NCBI RefSeq assembly: GCF_023073315.1
Contig: NZ_JADPJH010000022.1
Span: 617,917 to 681,916 of the forward strand
Reading direction: 5' to 3'
DNA length: 64,000 nt
Source: Bradyrhizobium sp. 1
Lineage (GTDB): Bacteria > Pseudomonadota > Alphaproteobacteria > Rhizobiales > Xanthobacteraceae
The position numbers and the translations under genes were made by a program. The notes under the pieces are model-generated. The model was not told the origin of the DNA. It worked only from the letters and a program-made list of their open reading frames with translations, and searched no databases. This document shows positions 42,797 through 51,601 of the stretch, piece by piece (the first letter of the stretch is position 1; each line of letters opens with the position of its first letter).

Positions 42797-44959
42797 TCAA
42801 TGGGCCAATGGATCAGGCCGCATCTGCACCTTGTAGACTTTAGGCGAGGACTCCTTGCCGCCTTCCCCGTGGAAGCTCGCCCGCGTTCCGGTCGTGCTCC
42901 ACAGGCCGCGGCCCTTCCAGCCGGTGTCGGGGTCGTCGATCCGGCCATCGACATTCTTGGTGAAGAAACCGAGCGGGTATGGATTGCGCAGGTTGACCAA
43001 CTGCCCGCTGACCAGCGCCAGCAGCGACTCACTGCCATTGGCGCTGGCGATCGGCACGTTCGCACCGAGGCCGAACGTGTTGTAACGGTCGACCCAGACA
43101 TAATAGGCGTGGTTGGCGCTGCCGTTGGCATCTAATCCCTTGAACTGCGGTCCGGGCATGCGCCAGGTCTTCCAGCCTTCCGGACATTGTTTGCCTTCCG
43201 CCGTCGTCGGCCCGTTCAGCGGCCCCTTGCAGAGCTTGCGATCGAAGCTTGCAAGATGCCCGCTGGACAGCACCGTCCACACCACCCCGTCGAGGCCGAT
43301 GTCGAGACCACGCGGACCAAACGTGCCTTCCGGCGGCTGGTATACTTCGGACAACGCGGTGTTGGCGGGATCAGGCCCGGGCATCACGCGAACGATGTAG
43401 CCGGGCTGGTCGATGCGGGAGAAGCCGCGGTCCATCGCCTGGCCCCAGATCGATTCGTCGACCGGGCTCGGCATGATGCCGTAGAAGGACGCCGCGATGC
43501 GCTTGTCCTTGGCGGGATCGACCGGGTCTTTGTGCTCGACATATGCATCGCGCTTGCCGTTGCCGTTGGTGTCGATGACCAGCGGCGTCCAGCCCTGCGA
43601 TTTCACCGCGTCGAGCGTCTCGCGGTACTGCTTGGTGTTGAGCCAACCGACCAGGCCGCCGCCAAGTCCAGGGCCGCCGGAGCTGGTCCACAGCGTCTGG
43701 TTGGCATCGTCGTCGAAGTAGAGGTGATGGGTTGTGAAGCAGGTGTTGATGAGGTCCCATTTGCCGGTCGCGGGATCGAAGCGCGACAATTGGCGCAATG
43801 ACGTCGCCTGCGGCGCGACTTTCGCCGACGGCAGGTCCGACCCCTGCTTGCAATAATCGGGGTTAGCCGGCGGACGCAGCCGCGCGGTGAACCAGACCTT
43901 GCCCTGCTCGTCCATCATCACGTTGTGGATGCTGGTGTGGCCGTCCCAGATCGGCTCATCGCCCCAATAGGCCGATGGGCCGCGCGGCGCATCGGTGGAC
44001 GACGGCGTGTTCGGATCGAGATAGGGATGCTTGATCGTGCCGGCGACGTTCTTCACGGGATCGAGAGTCGGCACGAGATCGGAGCTTTCCTCCGACGACC
44101 CGTAGATCAGGCCATTGGCGTTGACGCGCGGGTTGCGCTTGTCGGTCGAGATCGCATCGTGCTGATAGCGCGTGGGCGCTGCCCAGTCCCACATCGTATA
44201 GACGACATTGCGCTCGATGCCCTTGGGCCGCTCGGGCTTGTCGAAGGGCAACGCGCCGGATGCGATGCGGTCGGTCCACTTCGAGAACAGCTGGTAGACC
44301 TTCTCCGGCCCCATACTGGCCAGCACCGTCGCCATGTACTCCTGGGCTTGGCCGGCCTGGGTGCGGACCGCCCACGCCGTATGGGAATCATAGCCGTCGG
44401 TGAACATCTTGGGGATTTCGCGGATACCGCGCGTGCCGAGCGCGTGGCAGGACTGGCACATGTTCTTGACGGTATCGACCCACTGGGCCTGCGACTTCAT
44501 GGTCTCCGGCATCTTATTGCCCTTGTCCCCGGTGCCGGGAAATTCTTCCGGCTTCGGGATATCGAGCATCGAATACCAGTACATGCCCGGATAGTTCTGG
44601 GCATCCTCTTTGGGCGAAGCAATAACAGCCTTGAAGTCCACGAGCTTGCCGGGATGAACCTCCTGCTGCGCCGTGTCCTGCAGGCCATAGCCGCGCACCC
44701 AGACCTTGTAGTTGGCGGTGGGAAGCTGTGGGATGACGAACCGGCCCTGATCGTCGGTCACCACCACCTTGGCATATTTGGTCGGCAGGTCCCGGGTCTC
44801 GGCGATGACCCAGACGCCGGCCTCGGGGCCTTTGTCACTCGTCACCTGTCCGCCGATGTCGTTGGCGGATATCTCGACATTCGCGGCCATCGTGGCGCCC
44901 GCATGCAACAACGCGGTCGCCCCGAGATAGACGGAAAGCATTCGCCTCAAGCTCATCAT
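42797..44959 (-). CDS. Periplasmic protein with a carboxypeptidase-regulatory-like domain, c-type haem motif and propeller-like C-terminal part
   Basis: 720 residues. Sec signal ending ATMAA. Residues 30-115 form a beta-sandwich (GGQVTSDKGPEAGVWVIAET, DDQGRFVIPQLPTANYKVWV). A single haem-binding CQSCH lies at 168-172. The long C-terminal part has repeated strand blocks with Trp/Asp (HTSIHNVMMDEQGKVWFTAR, GLDIGLDGVVWTVLSSGHLA), like the propeller of virginiamycin-B-lyase-like proteins. It probably passes electrons in, or senses, an oxidation in the periplasm. Substrate unknown. It lies between the Tat hydrolase and the alpha/beta hydrolase. Confidence 0.8.
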   Translation of the reverse strand: MMSLRRMLSVYLGATALLHAGATMAANVEISANDIGGQVTSDKGPEAGVWVIAETRDLPTKYAKVVVTDDQGRFVIPQLPTANYKVWVRGYGLQDTAQQEVHPGKLVDFKAVIASPKEDAQNYPGMYWYSMLDIPKPEEFPGTGDKGNKMPETMKSQAQWVDTVKNMCQSCHALGTRGIREIPKMFTDGYDSHTAWAVRTQAGQAQEYMATVLASMGPEKVYQLFSKWTDRIASGALPFDKPERPKGIERNVVYTMWDWAAPTRYQHDAISTDKRNPRVNANGLIYGSSEESSDLVPTLDPVKNVAGTIKHPYLDPNTPSSTDAPRGPSAYWGDEPIWDGHTSIHNVMMDEQGKVWFTARLRPPANPDYCKQGSDLPSAKVAPQATSLRQLSRFDPATGKWDLINTCFTTHHLYFDDDANQTLWTSSGGPGLGGGLVGWLNTKQYRETLDAVKSQGWTPLVIDTNGNGKRDAYVEHKDPVDPAKDKRIAASFYGIMPSPVDESIWGQAMDRGFSRIDQPGYIVRVMPGPDPANTALSEVYQPPEGTFGPRGLDIGLDGVVWTVLSSGHLASFDRKLCKGPLNGPTTAEGKQCPEGWKTWRMPGPQFKGLDANGSANHAYYVWVDRYNTFGLGANVPIASANGSESLLALVSGQLVNLRNPYPLGFFTKNVDGRIDDPDTGWKGRGLWSTTGTRASFHGEGGKESSPKVYKVQMRPDPLAH

Positions 44960-45022
44960 TCCCTCCCAATCGTTTTTGTGTTTCGTCCGGGCCGCTTTGC
45001 GGGCCTTATTCGGACTCGTCTC

Positions 45023-45850
45023 TCATGTTTTGAGTCGATCGAAGAACGCGCGAACCTTCTGTGCGCAGATGTCCGGGTCCGTCGCGGCGACGTGATAGGA
45101 ATCGCCGGGCAGCACTTCGAGCTTCGAGCCGGGAATCGTTTCCTGCCACACCTTGACGGAATCGACGCTGCCGAGCCCCGAGCCGGTCGTGGTGATGACC
45201 AGCGCCGGGCGCTTGATGGACGGAAGCTCGCCGGTGACGTCGACCGTCGGCACCATCTGGAGAAACGCTTCCAGCGTCGACGCCTTGGTCTTCGACATCA
45301 GCTTGATCCACCAGTCGAGCGCCGCCGGCGGCAGCGACGAGCCGAGCCGGCCAGCCGTGGTCTCGCGCACCCAGGGCTCGACGCCCTGCTCGCGAATCTG
45401 CTTGCGCCAGGTCGGCGCCCGCTCGTTGAACGAGGTCAGCGAGGCCGGCGCGCCGACCGCGGCGACCGCGATCACGCGGTCCGGATACTTGGCCGTGAGA
45501 TGCATTGCCAACGTGCCGCCGATCTTGCCGCCGACCAGGAAGACACGATCGAGCTTCAGCGCATCCAGCATCCGAATGACGTCGTCGCCGAGGCCGGCGA
45601 AGCGATAGACATAATCGCCCTGCATCGGCGTCGAATCGCCATAACCGCGCAGATCCGGGCGCACCACGAGATGATGCGTGGCGAAATACGGCACCCAGCG
45701 CCGGAACGCCTCGCCGCTTTCGGCGAGCCCGTGCAGCATCACGACCGGCGGCTTGGTGTCCCATGGCAGCAGATAGTCGTCGATGCGAACCGCAAGCTCG
45801 CAATCCTCGCTGACACCGATCTTCCGCAGTTCGCTACCCATCAGATACAC
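45023..45850 (-). CDS. Alpha/beta-hydrolase-fold protein with Lys at the nucleophile position
   Basis: 275 residues. Fold markers: PPVVMLHGLAESGEAFRRWV (oxyanion loop), RPDLRGYGDST, and a C-terminal His in GDSYHVAATDP. The nucleophile elbow, normally G-x-S-x-G, reads VGGKIGG, so Lys109 replaces Ser. Either the fold is used for another chemistry (as in cofactor-free lyases and dioxygenases) or catalysis is lost. No signal peptide. It overlaps the SDR gene by 10 bp, so the pair is co-translated. Confidence 0.85.
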   Translation of the reverse strand: MYLMGSELRKIGVSEDCELAVRIDDYLLPWDTKPPVVMLHGLAESGEAFRRWVPYFATHHLVVRPDLRGYGDSTPMQGDYVYRFAGLGDDVIRMLDALKLDRVFLVGGKIGGTLAMHLTAKYPDRVIAVAAVGAPASLTSFNERAPTWRKQIREQGVEPWVRETTAGRLGSSLPPAALDWWIKLMSKTKASTLEAFLQMVPTVDVTGELPSIKRPALVITTTGSGLGSVDSVKVWQETIPGSKLEVLPGDSYHVAATDPDICAQKVRAFFDRLKT

Positions 45851-46629
45851 CTCGTTCCACCGCCATCGACATTGATGCAGGTACCAGTAATGAAGGATGC
45901 GCGGTCTGAACAGAGGAACGCGACGACGCCGGATACCTCGTGCGGCTGCCCGACACGGCCGAGCGGAACCGAAGCTATCGCAGCGGCATTGGTCGCGCCC
46001 TGATCCTGCCCCGCGATCGCCGCGCCCTGGGAGATGAGGCTGTCCCAGCGATCGGTCTGCACGGGACCGGGATTGACGCCGGTCACCAGCACGTTATCAG
46101 GCGCACATTCCTCGGCCAGCGCCAGCGTGAAGTTCAGCAGCGCGGCGTTGACCGCGCCGCCAGCCATATAGGCCGCGCGCGGCTGGTGCCCGCTGCGACC
46201 GATGATGTTGATGACACGACCCCAGCGGCGGTCGCGCATTTCCGGCAGGACGTTGCGCGCGCAGCGCATGTAGCCGAGCAACTTCAGCTCGATCGACTTG
46301 GCCCAAATCGCATCCGGCGTCTCCGCGATCCGGCCCATCGGCGAAGCGCCGGCATTGTTGACCAGGATGTCGACGCGGCCGAAGGCCTCGCGCGCCGCGT
46401 CCATGGCGCGGGCGATGTCGTCCGGCCTGGTCATGTCACCGGCGCAGGCGATTACGCGCCGGCCCGTGTCGCGCGAGATATCCTGCGCTGCCGCCGCGAG
46501 CCGGTCGGCGTCGCGCGCGACGATCACGACATTCGCCTGCTCGCGCGCGAGCTCGGCGGCAATGGCACGGCCAATGCCGATGCTGCCACCGGTAACGACG
46601 GCAACCTTGCCGCTTAGATTGAGATCCAT
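45841..46629 (-). CDS. Short-chain dehydrogenase/reductase fold, active-site Lys missing
   Basis: 262 residues. The NAD(P) loop TGGSIGIG (13-20) and NNAG (91-94) are intact. The catalytic motif Y-x-x-x-K reads Tyr154-Met-Ala-Gly-Gly, so Lys is replaced by Gly158, and the catalytic Ser is not at its usual place (INIIGRSG). A dinucleotide-binding fold with a changed active site is likely. It follows the TctC gene by 9 bp in the same operon direction. Confidence 0.88.
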   Translation of the reverse strand: MDLNLSGKVAVVTGGSIGIGRAIAAELAREQANVVIVARDADRLAAAAQDISRDTGRRVIACAGDMTRPDDIARAMDAAREAFGRVDILVNNAGASPMGRIAETPDAIWAKSIELKLLGYMRCARNVLPEMRDRRWGRVINIIGRSGHQPRAAYMAGGAVNAALLNFTLALAEECAPDNVLVTGVNPGPVQTDRWDSLISQGAAIAGQDQGATNAAAIASVPLGRVGQPHEVSGVVAFLCSDRASFITGTCINVDGGGTRCI

Positions 46630-46638
46630 GACGCTGCC

Positions 46639-47616
46639 CTAATCCACCGTGGCGCCGGAGGCCTTGACGAGCTTGCCCCACTTCGTGGTTTCGTCCGCCA
46701 TGAACTGCCCGAACGCCGGACCGAAAACCGCGCCGGGCTCAGCCCCGAGCTCGGCAAGCCGCTTCTTGACGTCAGGCATCTTCAAAATGGTCTCGAGCTC
46801 GCCGCTCAGCTTGGCAAGCGCGGGCGCAGGTGTCTTGGCCGGCGCCACCAGTCCGAACCAGGACGAGGCCTCGAACCCCGGAATCGTTTCCGCGACCGTC
46901 GGTACGTCAGGCAGCGCTTCCGCACGCTTGGCGCCCGCGATCGCAATCGCATTGATGGCCTTGCCCTGCACCTGCGGCAGCACCGCCGGCATGTTGTCGA
47001 ACATGAACGGAATCTGGCCCGCGAGCAGATCGTTCATCGCCGGCGCCGCGCCGCGATAGGGCACGTGGACGATGTCCACGCCGGCCATGCTCTTGAGCAG
47101 CTCACCGGCGAGATGATTGGTCGAGCCAATGCCGGACGAACCGAAATTCAGCGAGCCCGGCTTGGCCTTGGCGAGCGCGATCAGTTCGCCCACGTTCTTT
47201 GCCTGCACCGACGGATTGACGACCAGCACGATCGGCACCGAGGCGATCAGCGCCACCGGCGCAAACGCCTTGGCCGGATCGAACGGGAGCTTCTTGTAGA
47301 GGGAGCCGTTGATCGTCAGCGGAGGCGGTGCAGTCAGAAGCAGTGTGTAGCCATCGGGCTCGGCACTCGCGACCGTCTCGGCGCCGATATTGCCGCCGGC
47401 GCCGCCACGGTTCTCCACCAGGAAGGTCTGGCCGTTCCGCTCGGTCAGCTTCTGCGCGACGATGCGGGCGATGATGTCGTTGGACCCGCCGGCCGGAAAC
47501 GGCACGATGATCTTGGCGGGCCGGGAGGGATAATCCTGCGCCATAGCAAAGCCGGAGAACAGAACGGCCGCACAGGCGGCCAGAAAGGTGCGTCGCATAA
47601 CCCCGCGCATGGGCAC
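46639..47616 (-). CDS. TctC/Bug-family periplasmic binding protein
   Basis: 325 residues (or 319 from an internal Met at 47598). Signal MRRTFLAACAAVLFSGFAMA. Mature blocks: KIIVPFPAGGSNDIIARIVA, VENRGGAGGNIGAETVASAE and GSTNHLAGELLKSMAGVDIV, all typical of Bug proteins, which bind carboxylates for tripartite tricarboxylate transporters. No TctA or TctB is adjacent; orphan Bug proteins are common in catabolic clusters. Confidence 0.92.
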   Translation of the reverse strand: MPMRGVMRRTFLAACAAVLFSGFAMAQDYPSRPAKIIVPFPAGGSNDIIARIVAQKLTERNGQTFLVENRGGAGGNIGAETVASAEPDGYTLLLTAPPPLTINGSLYKKLPFDPAKAFAPVALIASVPIVLVVNPSVQAKNVGELIALAKAKPGSLNFGSSGIGSTNHLAGELLKSMAGVDIVHVPYRGAAPAMNDLLAGQIPFMFDNMPAVLPQVQGKAINAIAIAGAKRAEALPDVPTVAETIPGFEASSWFGLVAPAKTPAPALAKLSGELETILKMPDVKKRLAELGAEPGAVFGPAFGQFMADETTKWGKLVKASGATVD

Positions 47617-47650
47617 TTCCTTGATGTTTGTCTTGTTGTTGATTGCTTCA

Positions 47651-49087
47651 TCACGCCGTCAGCAATGGCCTCAACTTGCCGACGTCGTCAAGCCGTTCGA
47701 GATTGCCGATCTGATCGATCAGCTTCTCGGCCCTGTCGCTGCCCAGCACAGGCGCGATCAGGTCCCGCGTTTTCGCCGCGACGGCTTCGGTGCTCAGTGG
47801 ATTTTCCTTGGTGCCCGGCGGATATTTCGTGAGGTGCTCGACCTTCTTGCCATCGGTCAATGTCACCTCGACGACAGCCCCGCGCGGCGCCGCCGGATCC
47901 ATCAGCGCCTTGTCGCCGGCCAGCGTCACCTTGGCGCGCTGTTCCAGGATCTTTGAATCATGCATCAGCGCGACATCGTGGCTGTCGTTGAACGACACCG
48001 CGCCCTTGACCAGAGCGACCGCGACGAGGTGCTGGCAATTGACGTCAGGCATCGCGCTCTCGCCCACAATCCCCATCGCGTCGGTCGGCAGCTTGACCAG
48101 GATGCTACGGACGTTATCTGGCGTGAGGCTGTGCTGCCTGCGCAGCGTCAGCATCGCATCCAGCGGCGACTGGATGGGATAGCCAACCGAGAATGTCTTG
48201 ATCGCGGTCTCCGTGACGTAAAAGCGACTGCCGAGATCCTTCACCATCTCCTCCGGCTTCGGATCGGTCGAGAGTGCGATGAAGAGATTATGGGTGCCGT
48301 CGAGCACGTCGTCGACGCCGGTCAGGCCATTCTTGACCATGTCGACCGCCATGACGCCGTTGCGGGCGCCCATGCCGGCGAAATCAAAAGCCTTCTCGAT
48401 GTGGTCGTGATCCTTCACCCAGCTCCAGAGGCCGGAGACCTGTTGCGAGGAATAGGAGATGGCGTAGCGCATCTCCTTCTCATCGAGTCGTGCCAGCGAG
48501 GCGGCGGCACCGAGCGCGCCGAAGGTCGATGACGTTCCCTCGGCGCTCCGGTGCGAGCCGCGGACGAGATCCGGGCCCAGCGCCGTCAGCAGGCGGCAGG
48601 TCAGGTCATAGCCGAGTGCGACCGCGCGAACGAACTCCTGCCCACTGCGATGCTCCCGCTCGCCGAACGCGAGCGCGGCTGGCACCACCGAGCATCCCGG
48701 ATGCGCCTTGGTCACAGGCTCGAAATCGTCGGTCTCGTCAGCATGAGCGAACATCGCGTTCGCCAGCGCTGCGTTGACCGCTGTGGTGCGGAAGTCCGAG
48801 CCAATCACGGAGGCCTGCGCATCGCCGCCAAGCGTGCGCACATACTTCAGCGCCATCGCGCCGGGTTTCATTCGCGAACCCGAGATCATCGCACCGAGCG
48901 TATCGAGAATGCGGTGCTTGCATTCGAGCAGAACCTGCGCGGGCAATTCCTGATCGCGGGCGGTCACCATGTAGCCGGCCAATCGCTCCGTTACGCCCGG
49001 TCCCGCCGCAACCGCCGTGCGGGCACCGGAGGCAGCCAGGGCGGTGATCGCCGCGGCGGATTGCAGGAAATGGCGGCGTGACGGCAT
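47651..49087 (-). CDS. MmgE/PrpD family protein with a Tat signal
   Basis: 478 residues. The N terminus MPSRRHFLQSAAAITALAAS has the twin-arginine pattern S-R-R-x-F-L-x. The enzyme part has LECKHRILDTLGAMISGSRM, FAHADETDDFEPVTKAHPGC and SVGYPIQSPLDAMLTLRRQH, as in 2-methylcitrate / cis-aconitate-type (de)hydratases. It is a diverged homologue and its substrate is unknown. A second Tat-exported PrpD homologue lies directly upstream. Confidence 0.9.
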   Translation of the reverse strand: MPSRRHFLQSAAAITALAASGARTAVAAGPGVTERLAGYMVTARDQELPAQVLLECKHRILDTLGAMISGSRMKPGAMALKYVRTLGGDAQASVIGSDFRTTAVNAALANAMFAHADETDDFEPVTKAHPGCSVVPAALAFGEREHRSGQEFVRAVALGYDLTCRLLTALGPDLVRGSHRSAEGTSSTFGALGAAASLARLDEKEMRYAISYSSQQVSGLWSWVKDHDHIEKAFDFAGMGARNGVMAVDMVKNGLTGVDDVLDGTHNLFIALSTDPKPEEMVKDLGSRFYVTETAIKTFSVGYPIQSPLDAMLTLRRQHSLTPDNVRSILVKLPTDAMGIVGESAMPDVNCQHLVAVALVKGAVSFNDSHDVALMHDSKILEQRAKVTLAGDKALMDPAAPRGAVVEVTLTDGKKVEHLTKYPPGTKENPLSTEAVAAKTRDLIAPVLGSDRAEKLIDQIGNLERLDDVGKLRPLLTA

Positions 49088-49104
49088 GCTATTCTCCCTT
49101 GCGA

Positions 49105-50559
49105 TCAGCTCGCGACCGACATCCTGGTGATATCAGCCGCACTGGCCAGACCTTCGACGTTCCAGCATGCGTCCATGACACGACGGACCATCGCGGTCGG
49201 AATGATGCCGTCCGCGAGATCGGAGAACTTGGTCTCGAGCTGCTTGTCGGTCATCGGCTTCTCAACGCTGCCGATCGCATGCTCGATGTAGCGGTTGAGC
49301 TTGCGGCCATCCTTGAGCACGATGGTGAGATCGACCTGCTCCGGCTTGATGCCCGGTGTAATGACCGGGTTCACCTTGCCGCGCAGCGCGACGATGGTCG
49401 GATCGGTCACGGCACGATCACTGAACTGCTTCTCGCCGCCGGCACCCTCGACGATCGCGACGGCCACCGCGTGGTAGATGCTGAACTTGCCTTCGAGACC
49501 CTGGCCCGGCGTCTTCTTGCCGGTCAGCTCCAGCACCAGCGGGTGGACCTTGAGGTCGACGCGCTCGATCTGGTCCGCGGTCACCTTGCTCTCGTTGCGG
49601 AGCTGGATCGCCGCATCGATCGCGGGATGCATCACAATGCCGCAGGCGAACGGCTTGTAGGTGTTGAGCGCGGCCTCATAGCGCTTGCCGAGATCGCCCA
49701 AAATCTCGTTGTAGTCCTGCTTGGTGCTGATGGTGTTGGCCCAGCCGCGCTTGGCCTCGATCATGGCGTCGGACGAGGTGAAGTTCTTCGAAGCCAGGAT
49801 CGCCGCGAAGATGCCGCTGGAGGCGGCCCGGCCCGGATTGAAACTCTTGTTCATCGAGCCGAAGGATTCGCGCAGCCCCACCGGCTGCGAGGCGGCAAGA
49901 CCCAGAGCCCATGTCATCTGCTGCTCGTTCAACTTCAAGAGCTTGCCGACGGCCGCGGCCGAGCCGAACACGCCGGCCGTGCCGGTGATGTGCCAGCCGA
50001 CATCGTAGTGGTTCGGATACACCGAGTTGCCGATCCGGCACTCGGTCTCGACGCCGAGCACCAGCGCGTTGAGAAACTCCTTGCCCGAGACCGGCTGCAT
50101 TTCCGACAGCGCGAGGATGGCCGAGGCCACGGGCCCCGCGGGATGGATGATCGTCTTCAGATGGGTGTCGTCATAGTCGAAGATGTGGCTCGACACGCCA
50201 TTGATGAAGGCCGCGTTCAAGATGTCGAACCGCTCGCGACGTCCGAACAACGAGGCCTGCTGCGGCCCCGAGAACGGGCCGAGCGCCGAGACCGCGATAT
50301 CGACCGTCTCGTGATGCGACCCGCCGATGGCGACACCGACCCAGTTCAGCAGGGTGCGCACGCCCTCTTTTCGGACATTGGCCGGCAAATCCTCATATGT
50401 CGCGGTGACGAGATAGTGCGCCAGCGCGCGCGTGACGTCCTTGGGGGGTGCTGCGGCGGGCGTTGCGGCCGGGGCTTGCGCGAAGGCGGAGCTGGCGCCA
50501 ACGGTGGCGAGCGGAAGCGCGGCCGCCGCCTGGAGCAGGGTCCTGCGATCAGTGTGCAT
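49105..50559 (-). CDS. Second MmgE/PrpD family protein with a Tat signal
   Basis: 484 residues from ATG 50557-50559, with GGAGG 6 bases upstream. MHTDRRTLLQAAAALPLATV, ending AFAQA, is a twin-arginine signal. The enzyme part has YLVTATYEDLPANVRKEGVR, HIFDYDDTHLKTIIHPAGPV (the His/Asp-rich PrpD motif) and CGIVMHPAIDAAIQLR. It overlaps the end of pdxA by 11 bp. It is clearly distinct from the other PrpD copy, so the pair may act as a heteromer or in successive steps. Confidence 0.9.
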   Translation of the reverse strand: MHTDRRTLLQAAAALPLATVGASSAFAQAPAATPAAAPPKDVTRALAHYLVTATYEDLPANVRKEGVRTLLNWVGVAIGGSHHETVDIAVSALGPFSGPQQASLFGRRERFDILNAAFINGVSSHIFDYDDTHLKTIIHPAGPVASAILALSEMQPVSGKEFLNALVLGVETECRIGNSVYPNHYDVGWHITGTAGVFGSAAAVGKLLKLNEQQMTWALGLAASQPVGLRESFGSMNKSFNPGRAASSGIFAAILASKNFTSSDAMIEAKRGWANTISTKQDYNEILGDLGKRYEAALNTYKPFACGIVMHPAIDAAIQLRNESKVTADQIERVDLKVHPLVLELTGKKTPGQGLEGKFSIYHAVAVAIVEGAGGEKQFSDRAVTDPTIVALRGKVNPVITPGIKPEQVDLTIVLKDGRKLNRYIEHAIGSVEKPMTDKQLETKFSDLADGIIPTAMVRRVMDACWNVEGLASAADITRMSVAS

Positions 50560-51583
50560 AGGCGGCCTCCTTGACCTTGATCGAGACCAGTTGCGCAGCA
50601 AGACGGACCGCGCTTTCGAGCGCGCCGGTCTTGGCGACGCCGGTGCCGACGATGTCGAACGCGGTGCCATGCGACGGCGTGGTGAACACGGTCTCGAGCC
50701 CGGCGGTCACGGTGACGCCGCGGTTGAAGCCGCGCAGCTTGGTCGCGATCTGGCCCTGGTCGTGATACATCGCGACCACGCTGTCGAATTCGCCGGCGAA
50801 GGCGCGGATGTAGACGGTGTCGGCCGGATAAGGCCCGGTGCAGTTGATGCCCATCTTTGCGGCGGCTTCGACCGTGGGGCGGATCATCTCGATCTCGTCG
50901 CGGCCGAACAGGCCGTTCTCGCCCGCATGCGGATTGAGCGCGGCCACCGCGATGCGCGGCTTGGCGACGCCGGCTTTCCGCATCATGCGGTCGACCAGCT
51001 CGATCGATTCGGTGATGCTGGCCGGATGGATGCCGTCCAGCGCCTCGCGCAGCGACTGATGCCCGGTGACGCGCGACATCCACTGTCCGTCCAGCACGTT
51101 CATCTCGGAGAAGTAAGTCTTTTGGCCGAGCAGGCTCGCGAACATCTTGTGCTCGTCGGGAAATTTCCAGCCGCCGTCGAACATCGCGCGCTTGTTGAGC
51201 GGCGCGAAGGTGATGGCGTCGACCTCACCTGCCTTGGAGAAATCGATTGCGCGCGACAGCGTTTCGCCAGTCAGCCGGCCGGATTCGGCGCTGGCCTTGC
51301 CGAGAGGGATTTTCGACGGGTCGGTGTTGCCGAGATCGACGAGCTGCACAGCGTTGCTGCCCCAGTTGGCCGCCTTGGGTGAGGCAATCCGCTCGACCTT
51401 CAGTTTTACGCCGGCATGTTCCATGCCCATCTCGAGAACGCGGGCATCGCCAACCACGACGAGGCGGGCGGCATCCGCGAGCCTGTTATCGGAGAGAATG
51501 CGCGCGACCTGTTCGGGGCCGATGCCGGTGCAGTCGCCGGGGGTCAGCGCTATGACGGGCAGTTCGTTGCTGTTCGTAGCCAT
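50549..51583 (-). CDS. pdxA: PdxA-family NAD-dependent dehydrogenase
   Basis: 344 residues. Start VIALTPGDCTGIGPEQVARI; metal-binding His residues in GHQSLREAL, NPHAGENGLFGRDE and MYHDQGQIATKL; NAD region near the C terminus (GTAFDIVGTGVAKTGALESA). PdxA oxidises 4-phosphohydroxy-threonine in vitamin B6 synthesis. Here it stands in a catabolic cluster, so it may be a PdxA2-type enzyme acting on another hydroxy acid. The symbol reflects the family, not a proven pathway. Confidence 0.85.
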   Translation of the reverse strand: MATNSNELPVIALTPGDCTGIGPEQVARILSDNRLADAARLVVVGDARVLEMGMEHAGVKLKVERIASPKAANWGSNAVQLVDLGNTDPSKIPLGKASAESGRLTGETLSRAIDFSKAGEVDAITFAPLNKRAMFDGGWKFPDEHKMFASLLGQKTYFSEMNVLDGQWMSRVTGHQSLREALDGIHPASITESIELVDRMMRKAGVAKPRIAVAALNPHAGENGLFGRDEIEMIRPTVEAAAKMGINCTGPYPADTVYIRAFAGEFDSVVAMYHDQGQIATKLRGFNRGVTVTAGLETVFTTPSHGTAFDIVGTGVAKTGALESAVRLAAQLVSIKVKEAAYAH

Positions 51584-51601
51584 ACTAGAGACCTTGAATC
51601 C

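Noticed and set aside
43925..46003. Plus-strand frame of 692 codons
   Set aside because: It runs opposite parts of three genuine genes and shows no domain; a GC-driven open frame.
50549..51583. Vitamin B6 biosynthesis as the role of the PdxA homologue
   Set aside because: All neighbours are transport and catabolic genes, so a PdxA2-type catabolic role is as likely; I kept only the family name.
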